DNA of 64,000 bases from positions 1,415,321 to 1,479,320 of the forward strand of contig NW_022145605.1 in NCBI RefSeq assembly GCF_000002235.5, in the 5' to 3' direction. The stretch is from Strongylocentrotus purpuratus. Its lineage: Eukaryota; Echinodermata; Echinoidea; Camarodonta; Strongylocentrotidae. Position numbers and translations under genes: made by a program. This document shows positions 45,262 through 55,527 of this stretch, one piece after another (within the stretch, counting starts at the first letter, position 1; the number at the start of each line of letters is the position of its first letter). The notes under the pieces are model-generated. The model saw nothing but the letters and a program-made list of their open reading frames with translations, had not been told where the DNA came from and searched no databases.

Positions 45262-46001
45262 CTCTCTTTTTCTTTTGGAGATGTCGAAGAAAAATGAGAA
45301 AGGGTGGCTATATAAAAACATTAACAGCTAAGAAGAGGCATTATAGGCCTATACTGTTTTTACACAACACATTGTTATAACAGTCACTATTTACTATGTT
45401 GATGTTATATTTCATCTGATAAATTTACAGAATAATATTTGATTAGTTATTCATATTATTTTTAACTTTTCAGAGCTTTTCTACTAGTCAGCACGTCTGC
45501 GTTTAGTACATAAATAATTCAATTGCTTTCCTAGAAGTTTTCGGCAAGTACCGTGTTGACCAAGTAAACCATAAGGGACATGAGATGAGAGTACCATTTA
45601 TTTCCCGCACAGTTTCTTTAAAAATGGTAGATATTATGTGGTCAACTTCTTATTCATATATTCAAAACTTGATCAGAACATTCACCTACATAAACTGCAG
45701 CCTGCACTTCGTCGAACTATCACATCAATCTTGTTCTATTCTCGAATAAAAGTGATCATTTTCTTTGTCTCTTTGTAAAACAGTAAATGTACATTGTCGT
45801 TTTTTTTATTTTATTTTCTATGATCTGTGTAAGTACATTTGAATGTTATACATCTGCTGATAAAAAGGATAATAGCAGCGTTGTATCCATTTATTAAAAA
45901 ATAGGATGGGAAAAGAGCTGTGTCTACCATGCCCGCCGCCGACCCAAGGTCTACTCTAGGGGCATCCCCAACAATTTTCCTCAATAATTAATTTTCATGG
46001 A

Positions 46002-46007
46002 TTTATT
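46002..46007 (-). terminator. Candidate poly(A) signal of the CCP gene
   Basis: AATAAA on the minus strand, 79 nt past the stop codon of the CCP gene. The distance fits a short 3' UTR. Confidence 0.4.
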
Positions 46008-46085
46008 CCGCTCTTCTTAAACCTAAAAACGGAGACGGTTCCGCCCTATATTGGATACACCACTGTATTAATTGCAAGGCAGTAT

Positions 46086-46297
46086 TTAGGTATCATTTAT
46101 ATGTTTGCAAATGGGTAGCATGGTAGGGGTCCAGTACCCATTATCACATGACATGCTTGCAGAGGGTGGCCCGTTGACGACGACATGATTTGGCGCGCAT
46201 TTGACCGTGATGACGTCATTGTGGTAGTGGGACTGGTCGACTCGAGCTCCAGGGGTGATCATCATTGAGTCTGGGAATCTGGGACGCTCACAATTGG
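46086..46297 (-). CDS. CCP gene terminal exon (CCP, stop)
   Basis: Phase 1 in, acceptor CTCATTACAG. Reads NCERPRFPDS, VITVKCAPNHVVV, MSCDNGYWTPTMLPICK and ends KHINDT before TAA (46,086-46,088). All four CCP cysteines and the W are present. It is too short to appear as a long ORF, so it is easily missed. Confidence 0.85.
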
Positions 46298-49200
46298 CTG
46301 TAATGAGAGATAGTGAGAGAGGGGATTAGAACTTGCTAATAATTCAGCCCCCCCCCCTCTCTGATCCACTACAAAAATACAAAATCTTCCAAACATTAAA
46401 CTATTAATATTGTCGAGTCATGTTCTTTTCGTTTCACTATCTTCACCACCCCTTCCCACCTCACTATCCTAATAAAGCTTTTCATCTTTTGGACTTCAGA
46501 ACGATAATCCTTAAATATGTTTGTCTTTGTATCTCTGTAAACCAGGGTCGGATTGGGAGTGAAATTCGGTTGAGAAAATTCGAAGTGATTGACCCAAACA
46601 ACCTATGAGACGAGCGGTACTCAGATATACCAAATAGACCGGCCCTCAAGCCAACATAATTATCCATCGGCCATTAGGGAAACTCCCTATTGCTATAGTC
46701 CACCCCTCCCATGCACTTAAGAAAACAACCGTTTCTGGGCTTATTTTACCCGAGCACTGGATCGATGAGTCCCATGTCCCATTATAACATGTGAGAGGAT
46801 AGGAGTAATCAGAGCCTAATCCAAACGTGTATCCAGCATCACAGGTAACGATCACGTATTCACCGTGATCGACGTCCCCATGGTTGAGGGAATGGTCTGA
46901 ATCAGAAATTATCGGAGATGGACATTTACCTGTAGGAAGAAGAAAACGAGATGGATTAAGGGAAAGTGAGACGTAATGCATAGGGTAGAGCACACTAATA
47001 AAAAAATGCAGAGAAAAAGATTTTATTTTATAATTTATATCGAATTCAAACTTGTGAAAAACTCAGCGTAAAACACTTATTACAAATTCCAGGGTCGGAG
47101 AAAGAGATACGTCACAAAATAATGACAACAGCGTAAGTCGCTGCAAAGTTTTAAAAAGAATGTCAAAACCTTTCAGTTTCCCTTGTAAACATATTTTCAC
47201 GTTAATTTGACCTTTATTTATTATATTTCATTCATCTAGTTTTCTCAATTTGATAGTTGTATTTTTTTAAAACTTATAATTGGTAATGCGTATTTTTCGT
47301 TACCTATGTTTAATTATTGTATATTTTACCTTTGTATGGTATGTTTTGAGTTCATGTTATTATTGTACATGTTTTTATGTGAATGCAGGGCTCTCTGGGA
47401 GAGCAGGTTCAGAAATGAACTTGAATGAGACCACCCTGTTAAAATAAAACTATAATAAAATAATAAAAATAACATGAGCTAACGGGGATTGTTTTTCTTC
47501 AGAGACGGCAAGATTTTAAGAGACGGATTGCAAGATGAGTATTATACTATACAGGTTTATTTGATGGGTGAATAATATTTCATAAAGGTGTATATCATAC
47601 ATTTCTCAAATGCAGATCCAAGATTATCAGAAAGGAAAGGGTGGTCCATGATACCCGGCAAGGGTGCTAAAGTTAGCTGGACCAACACCTCCAATCATGT
47701 ACTTACTGAAGCATTGACCAATGGGTGGATTCCATGTACCATCGTGACACGTGACCATATCCACTCCATCTATGGTGTAGCTGGTGACGTCACATGATAC
47801 ATTCATCTGGTCTTGATCATGCAGGGAAGTACCGGGTGCAAAATCAGCGTTACCATGGGCAATGTACGGAATGATGCAGTTTTCTGTTTTAGTGAAGAAT
47901 ACATTATTAATATATATGTGTGTGTGTGTAATAGTGTTGTTGAAATATGAGAAGATGAGACACGTGCCCCGATCAAAGGATGGACACCGGAGAAAAATAG
48001 TATTAAAAAAAAAGGGGGAAGATGGGGAAAGAAGACGCTACCCCTATATCCACACACCCCACCTAATAAATGACCTTTTTATTTGCATTTCATCCACTAA
48101 ATGAAACCGAACCCCCTCCCCCATCCTCCAATGGCGACGATGCCTCCTCAAATTTACCTTCACGATAAAACTCTTCCTACCTATATATATAGGGCCTATA
48201 CCTAAACATACAACTAACCGGCCAGTAAAAAAAATCTTGGTTATGGAGCAACCGTTCCCTCCCCCTTCCCTAATATGGTGCTGCCCTACCACTACGCCTA
48301 TGTTTGCTGGCTGTATTACATTATATTTACCATAGCATTTAGGGATGGATGGATGCCACTCCCCAGCTCCAGTGCACATCACTGACTCGGATCCTCCCAA
48401 GATGAAACCGTCATCACATGAGAAAGAGACGACATCATAAAGAACGTATTCGTTGTCGGGTTCAATCTCGAATCCATGGTCAGGCGAGACTGGTTTGTCA
48501 CAGTAATACTCTGCAGGAAGCACAAATGTATAAGCTTTGAAGATTATGCATCAATCATTTCGTTAACTTTTTCCCCTCCTTTCTTTTTCTCACTACCTTC
48601 TTCATGTTTTCCTTCTCTGCTTTTTTTTCCTTCTTTCTTTGTCTCCTTCTTCTTCTTCTTCTTCTTCTTCTTCTTCTTCTTCTGTTTCTTCTTCTGTTTC
48701 TTCTTCTTTTTCTTGCTCTTCTCCTTCTTAGTTTCATTTAACTTTACCTTGTCCTTCTCCTTCTTCTTTTTTCTTCTCGACCTCCTCCTTTGCTTTTAGT
48801 TTTTTTTTTTTTTTAGCCCTTCCCTTCTCTTTCCTAATTCTGCTTGTTCTCCTTTTTATATCATTTTATTTATTACTTTCTTGTGCTTGACGTCTTTTCA
48901 TAATTGTTCTTCTTTAATTCTTCTTCTTCTTTCTTCTACATCTCTTCATTCTTGTTCTTGATGCCTATAACAGTATAGCAGATCGGAGAAAGACTCGGGG
49001 TTGGGGTGTGAGTAATTTCTGGCATATCATAAGTGACCTATACGCATCGAGTATAACGAGAAAATATACACCCATTGTGCTCTCCGTGGAAAATTTCGCA
49101 CTAAAATGGCACTTCTAAAAAGAAATGTGATACCGCATTTTTGTTGTTGTTGCTTATCATAAAAACTTTCTAGTTTGTCCCCGCCCCTCCCACGACCAGA

Positions 49201-51779
49201 TAATTTATTTATTTATTTATTTATTCAAGTTTTATTTAAAATAGAGGGTAGGTACATTCAGTTTAACAAAACTGCTTTCCAAGTACGCCCTCTAGAACGA
49301 CATAACAAGTATAAGATATACAAAAATACAAGGAATATATTTTTAAAAATATAACATTCATCAAAACTAAACATTGACATATAAAATAAGACTTTAATAA
49401 TTATACCGGTAGAGGGAAATAAGAACGGAGATTCGACTATAACAAATGCTTTGCCAATTGGCATCCGCGCTTAAATATTTGAATAGATTTGGTTGATTAA
49501 ATTGAGGGAGGAAGTTTATTAAATAGGGTACTTGCTTTATATGAGAATGATCTTTTCTTGAATTCGGTTTTGGGGTATGGGATGTCAAGTAGAGCATTTA
49601 AGGAATAGCGGGTACAGTAGTTGGAGGTGCGATAATTTATAAGTGATTTTAAATAAGTTGGGGGCATGACATTTATAATTTTAAAAGCTAATAAACAGTA
49701 GTGATATTTTAATCTTTGTTCGACCGATTGCCAATTTAAAGTCGTAAGAAGCGTACATTGTGGTGTGTCGTAATCTTTATTTAAAATCAATCTCGCAATT
49801 GATTACCTTCACATGTTGGTGGTGGATCAATGTATTCTGATTCCACACATGTACATTCTGATTGGCCGAAGAGTACTCCACTACAAGTGACGTGTACGAA
49901 GGTACCATTAGGGTAGCATGAAGAAGCCGGGCTGAACGTAGGGGTGCCACCCCCGTATACAGGAGGTGACGAGCAAACACTAGGCAGCTCACAATTGGCT
50001 GTAATAAGAGAGTGAAAGAGGGAGAGAGAGAGAGGGGGGATTAAAAATCTGCTAATAATGTGCTAAAACTAAGACCGGTAATCCTGCATAAGCGCCAGAT
50101 ACAATGTCAATCACGAACCCCGCCCCCTCCCCCCAAATACAAAAATTCAAAATTTCCAAACATCATACAATAATATTGTCAAGTCCTATTCTTCTCGTTT
50201 CACTACCTTAACCACCCCTTCCAAAACCCCACCATCCGAACTATTTTTTCCCTATAATAAAGCTTTCATCTTTTGGACTTCTGAACGATATAGCCTATCC
50301 TTTATATTTATCTGCGTTTCTCTGTGTACCAACATCGGGTTGGAAGTGAAATTCGGTTGAGAAATGTTGAAGTGATCGACCCAAACAACCTATAAGACAC
50401 ATATCAAGCGGCTCTCGAATACCAAATTGACCGGCCCTCAAGCCAATATATCCAGCGGCCATTGGGGAAATTCCCTAACTCCCCATTGCTAGTCCACACC
50501 TCCCATGCTCTTAAGAAAATACCCGTTTCTGGGCATATTTTACCAGAGCACTCGATCGATGAGTCCCACGTGCCATTATGACATGTCAGAGGATAGGAGT
50601 AATCAGAGCCTAATCCAAACGTGTATCCAGCATCACAGGTAACGATCACGTATTCACCGTGATCAACGTCGCCATGGTTGACGGAATGGTCTGAGTCAGA
50701 GATTATCGGAGATGGACATTTACCTGTAGGAAGAAGAAAACGAGATGGATTAAGAGAAAGCGAGATGTGATGATGAAAACTAGTCCTATAGGGAGAGCAC
50801 ACTATATAAAATGCAGAGAAAGGGGATTTTAGGTTACAATTTATATCGAGATTAGACTTGTGACACACTTGTAAAACACTTATTACAAATTCCAGGGTCG
50901 GAAAAAAGAGATACGTCACTAATGCCAACAAGAGCTGACGGGGATTTTTTTCAGGAATGAAAAGATTTTAAGGGACTGATTTCAAGATTAATATATTACT
51001 ATACAGACTTATTTGTTAGGTTAATAATATTTCTTAAAGGCGTATATACTACATGTCTCAAATGCAGATCCAAGATTATAAGAAAGGAAAGAGGGGGGTC
51101 CATGATCCCCGGGAGGCGTGGTATAGATAGCCGAACCAATTCTTTTAAAGGGTCTGTGTAGCTGGGCCTTTTTCTTTCAGTTTCCACCCGTCGGTCTAAT
51201 TTTCCAAAATGTATCATTTATTATTAGTTCATTAATTATTTATCGCTGCATTGCATAAATGAAATGCAAATAATTTGTTAAATCCCCCCCCCCCCCCCGC
51301 CAAAAAAAAGAAAAAAAAAGAAAATGATGATTAAAACAGTAATATTGGTCTTATTTATCCAGGGTAGCCACACTAGTATTGCTTCTGCTCTTCATGTAGG
51401 CCCTGCAAGTATTATTACCCCAGCAATTATTATAGGTACCCATTTACACCTTGATGGCGGGTGGCAAATGTGGATTAACGTCCTGCCAGAGGACATTATC
51501 GTTGGGCTCTGATTCGAACCCTCAACCCTTGGATTGAGAGTCAAGTGAATGAACCACTGTACCACCTCCAATCATGTACTTACTGAGGCATTGTCCAATG
51601 GGTGGATTCCATGTACCATCGTGACACGTGACCATATCCACTCCCTCCAGGGTGTAGCTGGTGACGTCACATGATACATTCATTTGGTCTTGATCATGCA
51701 GGGAAGTACCGGGTGCAAAATCAGCGTTACCGTGGGCAATGTACGGTATGATGCAGTTTTCTGTGTTAGTGAAGAATAC

Positions 51780-51851
<72 letters not shown>

Positions 51852-54800
51852 TGTCGCTCATAAAGGTGGAATATTTTAGTTTTACCCCAGTTTATGGAAT
51901 TATTTTAAAAATTATTTAAAAATAATAGATCTAGATAATAGTATACATTCTCAGATTTTATTGAATAATAATTTGCAAATGTGTGTTTTGCGGGACTGCT
52001 AAAGCATGTGTATGCTATTATGCTTATTAACTAGGGGGCCTACGCCCCCAAGTCATAAAAGACACTAATGAGGATTAATGCCTCACAAAAGGGCACTGTT
52101 ATATAGCACATCGACACGGTTTTGATCCTGGGGCCTTACAGTTACGAGGCCATTGTGTTGTCAATGAACCATGACTGTACGCAGCGGGGGCTAGGGTAGG
52201 GGGCAGTTTCCATAAATAAAAAAACACACAGAAAATGCAATAAATTTGTAATAATTTATTGCATTTTCGACCCCGGTCCCCAACATAAAAAAATCCTCTG
52301 GACGTCCATGCATTATGGCTCAAGGCATGGGCACACAGAAGATTTTTTTTATGTTGGGAACCGGGGTAAAATGCAATAAATTATTGAAAATTTATTGCAT
52401 TTTCTGTTTTTTATTTTATTTATGGAAACTGCCCCCTACTCTAGCCCCCGCTGCGTACATTCGTGGTTCAGTGACAAAGCAATGGCCTCGTTACTGTGAG
52501 GCTCCAGGAACAAAACCGTGTCGATGTGCTATATTAGTGCCCTTTTGTGGGGCATTAATCCTCATTACTGTCATTTATGACTTAGGGCATAGGTCCCCTA
52601 GTTGTTAAGCTTAGTAGCATACATATGCTTTAGCAGTCACGCAAAACACACATTGGCAAATTATTATTCAATAAAATATGAGAATGTATACTATTATCGA
52701 GATCTATTAATTTTAAATAATTTTTAGAATAATTCCATAAATTGGGATTGAAAAAAAATATTCCACCTTTATTAGCGACAGTGTATATATGTAATAATGT
52801 TGTTGAAATATGAGAAGATGAGGCACGTGCCCCGATCAAAGTGTGGAAATAGAGATAATTTTTTTTTTCTCCTTTGAACAGGGAGATGAGGAAAGAAGAC
52901 GCTACGACCTCTTCCCACACACCCCACCTAATAAATTACCATTTTATCCACTGAGTGAAACCGATGCCCCACCCCCCCCCCCCCCTCCCTCTGATGACGA
53001 CGATGCCTCCTCAAATTCACCTTTACGATGACACTGTTCTTACCAATATAGTACCTGTATCTATTGATGTAATATTGATACAAACCTCTTACCGGCCAGA
53101 AAAATATAAATGTCAATCATCCCCCCCCCCCCCAAAAAAAAAAAAAAAAAAAACATACACACTCCCCCATCCTATAACGCCAGCCTGCCTCTACCTATTC
53201 TGTCTGTATTACATTATAATTATTTACCATAGCATTTAGGGATGGATGGATGCCACTCCCCCGTTCCAGTGCACATCACTGACTCGGATCCTCCCAAGAT
53301 GAAACCGTCATCACATGAGAAAGAGACGACATCATAAAGAACGTATTCGTTGACGGGTTCGATCTCGAATCCATGGTCAGGCGAGACAGGTTTGGCACAG
53401 TGATACTCTGCAGGGAGCACAAATAAGCTTTGAAGATCATGCATCAATAAATTTGTTAACTTTTACTCCATCCTTTCTTCTTCTCACTACCTTCTTTATA
53501 TTTCCTTCTCTTCTTTCTTCTCCCTCTTTCTTCTAAACGTCTTATTCTTCTTCTTTTCATTGCCCTTCTCCTTCTTCCTTTTCTCCTCCTCCTCTTCCTC
53601 TATCTTTAGTTGTTTCTAGCCCTTCCCTTTCCCTTCATTTTCCTAGTTCTGCTTTTAATTTTCTCCTTTTTATTTTATTTTATTTATCACTTTCTTGTGC
53701 TTGACGTCCTTGTATAATTGATATTCTTCTTTCTGTCTTCTGCACCTCCTCATTCTTGTTCTTGATGCCTTAAAGGGGAAGTCCACCCTGAAATTAAGTT
53801 AGTTTTAATAGGAGTAGAAAAATGAGAGAAACAAGTCAGTGAAAGTTTGAGCAAATTCCGATTAAAAATAACGAAGTTAGGATTTTTTAAGTTGTGATCA
53901 ATCAAACACAAATTGGCAACTCTATGACGTATCAATGACGTATCTATGCGAGCTCAACTTCCATTTGCTCAGTACTAAAAAAAATCTAAAATTTTCATTT
54001 TCCCTCAAGACAAATTTCAACCATACATGCACCCTACATATAATAATTGCAAATATGTTTCTATACTCCCCCTGCAAGGAACAAATATATATTCCGTCAT
54101 CAATAACGAAGAAAACATGATTTTATGGAATATTATGCACAAAGCAAATGAAGGAGAGCTCGTATAATAAGTCACAGAGTTGCCAATTTGTATTTGATTG
54201 ATCACAACTTCAATAATTCATAACTTTCTTATTTTCATTCAGAATTTGCTCAAACTTTCACTCACCTGATTTTCTTATTATTCTGCCTCTATCAAAACAA
54301 ACTTATTTTGGGGGTGGACTTTCCCTTTAATAGCAGAAGGCAGATGGGGAAAAGAGTCGGGGATGGGGTGGGGCAATTCTGGCTTAATTATTATCATAAG
54401 TGGCCTATACGCACGAGTATAACGAGCACTTCTACAAAGACTTTGATACCCCATTTTTTTTTTTTTTTTATCAGAAATAATTCCACTTTATCCCTCCCCC
54501 GCCCTTCCCTTACCTTCACATGTTGGTGGTGTATCAATGTATTCCGATTCCAAACAGGAACATTCTGATTGGCCGAAGAGTACTCCACTACAAGTGACGT
54601 TTACGAAGTTACCATTAGAGTAGCAAGAAGAAGCTGGGCTGAACGTAGGGGTGCCACCCCCGTATACAGGCGGTGATGAGCACTCTGTAGTAGGATAAAA
54701 ACAAGATTATGACAGCATAAACAAAACAAAGAAGCCAAGGTGTTTGATGGTTGTAAAATCCAATATAAAATCCAATATAAATCAAATAGCTGAAGTCCTA

Positions 54801-55449
54801 GATTAACTTACTTCAACCTTGCCAACGTAAACACTTCCAATAAATGTTAAAACTTAAAAACCCAGTCGCAACCTCGCAACCCAAGCCCTAACCCAAATCT
54901 TTGTGAAGTATAAAAAGCAAAATAACTTGTGTTAATTCCTCCATTCTGCATAATCTTTCAGGAAACGAATTTCAAACATTATCATCAACAATGGTTAAGG
55001 CTATTTAGAATTTGATAATTATGTTCGAAGTATATAGCGGCTCACTTTTTGAGGGGCGTCTGACGGGGGGGGGCGTAACGTTGTCCAACCTTCAACTACG
55101 TCTGTGTGCATTATTTTGATACTACAGATTATACTGAAAGGACGTATATTCTAATCAATATCATTATGTCAAAATTTCGTCAAATTAACCAAAGGGATTG
55201 AAAAGTATGGTTGATTTTGTTTGGTATAATATATTAACTAACACCAAAATCATTGCAAAATACATAGGCCTATAATAATGGAATCGAGATACAAACAACA
55301 GAATCAATACGAACAAAATGATTCAAACATAGAAAAGATAGATGTTAACGATAGAACATACCGTCAGTGCTACAAACGTTTCCTTGAACACCACATGTAG
55401 CTATGAGGAGAATGACAATAATCCGTACCAGATTCCAAACCAACCTCAT
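46086..55449 (-). CDS. Secreted multi-CCP (sushi) protein, 10 exons with duplicated cassette
   Basis: Minus-strand exons in order: 55449-55362 (signal peptide), 54684-54514 (a2), 53407-53228 (b2), 51760-51584 (c2), 50723-50544 (d2), 49998-49807 (a1), 48510-48331 (b1), 47882-47707 (c1), 46929-46750 (d1), 46297-46086 (terminal). Every boundary is phase 1 except the 5' side of c1, which lacks one base. With that base restored the product would be about 578 aa; with c1 skipped about 519. It has nine CCP-type modules, no transmembrane segment and a short C-terminal KHINDT, so it should be secreted. Multi-CCP proteins bind complement fragments or other ligands; the role here is unknown. a-b-c-d is tandemly duplicated. 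Confidence 0.85.
46750..46929 (-). CDS. CCP exon d1
   Basis: 180 nt, phase 1-1, acceptor TTCCTACAG and donor GTAAAA. Encodes KCPSPIISDSDHSLNHG, VIVTCDAGYTFGLG, PLTCYNGTWDSSIQCSG. It differs from d2 by only a few residues (L/V, Y/H, Q/E). Confidence 0.9.
47127..47473 (+). mobile_element. LINE 3' tail fragment, only in cassette copy 1
   Basis: Ends GAGCAGGTTCAGAAATGAAC then GAGACCACCCTGTTAAAATA and an (AATAA)n tail. The homologous intron of copy 2 (near 50,925) runs straight across without it, so it inserted after the duplication. Confidence 0.6.
47707..47882 (-). pseudogene. CCP exon c1 with 1-nt deletion at its 5' splice edge
   Basis: The exon is 176 nt against 177 in c2; it starts AAACTGC after the acceptor where c2 starts AAAACTGC. 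The module itself (NCIIPYIAHGNADFAPG, MNVSCDVTSYTIDGV, MVTCHDGTWNPPIGQC) is intact, but entering from b1 in phase 1 it would be read out of frame and reach TGA at about 47,803. It is either skipped, a pseudo-exon, or a base-call error. Confidence 0.75.
48331..48510 (-). CDS. CCP exon b1
   Basis: 180 nt, phase 1-1, acceptor CTTCCTGCAG and donor GTAAAT. Encodes YYCDKPVSPDHGFEIEPDN, VVSFSCDDGFILGG, SVMCTGAGEWHPSIPKCYG. It differs from b2 at few positions (D/V, A/T). Confidence 0.9.
48579..48812. repeat. CTT-rich polypyrimidine tract
   Basis: A roughly 230-bp pyrimidine-rich block with (CTT)n and T runs on the plus strand (purine-rich in the CCP intron). A shorter, diverged version sits at 53,470-53,620 in the other cassette copy. 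Confidence 0.85.
49196..49796 (-). mobile_element. 5'-truncated LINE, only in cassette copy 1
   Basis: A minus-strand frame of 97 codons (49,497-49,790) ends with KKRSFSYKASTLFNKLPPS, the C-terminal signature of a non-LTR RT. The element ends in a (TAAA)n tail seen as (TTTA)n at 49,202-49,230. The matching site in copy 2 (near 54,510) is empty. It starts about 10 nt from the donor of exon a1. Confidence 0.7.
49807..49998 (-). CDS. CCP-like exon a1, chimeric
   Basis: 192 nt, phase 1-1, donor GTAATC. Starts with NCELPSV, matching the terminal exon's NCERPRF at DNA level (CCAATTGTGAGC and the acceptor intron), then switches to CSSPPVYGGGTPTFSPASSC as in a2. Seven cysteines instead of six in a2. 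The usual CCP tryptophan is missing in both a exons. Confidence 0.85.
50544..50723 (-). CDS. CCP exon d2
   Basis: 180 nt, phase 1-1, acceptor TTCCTACAG and donor GTAAAA. Encodes KCPSPIISDSDHSVNHG, VTCDAGYTFGLGSDYS, LTCHNGTWDSSIECSG. Confidence 0.9.
51345..51568 (-). mobile_element. tRNA-derived SINE, only in cassette copy 2
   Basis: On the minus strand: A box TGGTACAGTGG (51,554-51,564), B box GGTTCGAATCA (about 51,510-51,520), then CCTCTGGCAGGACGTTAATC and CCACATTTGCCACCCGCC. The head ends 15 bp from the donor of exon c2. Copy 1 lacks it. Confidence 0.7.
51584..51760 (-). CDS. CCP exon c2
   Basis: 177 nt, phase 1-1, acceptor CTAACACAG and donor GTAAGT. Encodes NCIIPYIAHGNADFAPG, VSCDVTSYTLEGVDM, TCHDGTWNPPIGQC. 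Four cysteines and W are intact. Confidence 0.9.
51783..51848. repeat. (TA)n microsatellite
   Basis: About 64 bp of TA, the target into which the adjacent fold-back element inserted. Copy 1 has only a short TA run followed by (GT)n. Confidence 0.95.
51849..52783. mobile_element. Mariner-like fold-back, ~465-bp arms, only in cassette copy 2
   Basis: The ends CACTGTCGCTCATAAAGG and CCTTTATTAGCGACAGTG are flanked by TA. The two halves are inverted copies over nearly the whole 935 bp, with the turn near 52,320; for example GGGGGCTAGGGTAGGGGGCA pairs with TGCCCCCTACTCTAGCCCCC. No transposase. The homologous intron in copy 1 (near 47,905) is empty. Confidence 0.85.
53228..53407 (-). CDS. CCP exon b2
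   Basis: 180 nt, phase 1-1, acceptor CTCCCTGCAG and donor GTAAAT. Encodes YHCAKPVSPDHGFEIEPVN, FSCDDGFILGGSESVM, CTGTGEWHPSIPKCYG. Confidence 0.9.
53770..54330. mobile_element. MITE with TTAAAGGGGAAGTCCACC ends, only in cassette copy 2
   Basis: Left TTAAAGGGGAAGTCCACCC and right GGGTGGACTTTCCCTTTAA. Subterminal arms of about 180 bp also pair (GTGATCAATCAAACACAAAT with ATTTGTATTTGATTGATCAC). 561 bp. Copy 1 shows the empty site near 48,968. Confidence 0.85.
54514..54684 (-). CDS. CCP-like exon a2
   Basis: 171 nt, phase 1-1, acceptor TCCTACTACAG and donor GTAAGG. Encodes CSSPPVYGGGTPTFSPAS, FVNVTCSGVLFGQSEC and DTPPTCEG. Six cysteines, the usual CCP W absent: a diverged CCP with a probable extra disulfide. 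Confidence 0.8.
55362..55449 (-). CDS. CCP gene exon 1 (signal peptide)
   Basis: ATG at 55,449 (minus strand). 29 codons plus one base, donor GTATGT, phase 1. Encodes MRLVWNLVRIIVILLIATC then GVQGNVCSTD: a basic n-region, a hydrophobic core and a small-residue cleavage area near G-V-Q-G. Too short for ORF-length cut-offs. Confidence 0.8.
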
Positions 55450-55517
55450 ATTTTCAGTCTTTCACGCTACAGGCCTGAATGTTCCAGTCGGAGATCAACT
55501 CTTCTGATTAAGTAAAG

Positions 55518-55527
55518 CTTTTTTATA
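55518..55527 (-). promoter_or_regulatory. Candidate TATA box of the CCP gene
   Basis: TATAAAAAA on the minus strand about 70-78 nt upstream of the CCP start codon, leaving room for a 5' UTR of about 45 nt. Confidence 0.4.

Larger units (their letters stand above)
40845..46001. other. Intergenic between two convergent genes
   Basis: A 5-kb AT-rich stretch containing the 3' ends of both flanking genes. Recognised content: a SINE 3' fragment at 42,499-42,650, an (AT)n run at 43,229-43,262, an A run near 43,535, a G run near 44,690 and (TC)n at 45,210-45,258. AATAAA at about 44,493 could be a distal poly(A) signal for the RILP-like gene. No other gene is seen. Confidence 0.5.

Noticed and set aside
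48476..48799. 107-codon Phe-rich frame and its Arg-rich complement
   Set aside because: Produced by a CTT/T-rich tract in an intron.
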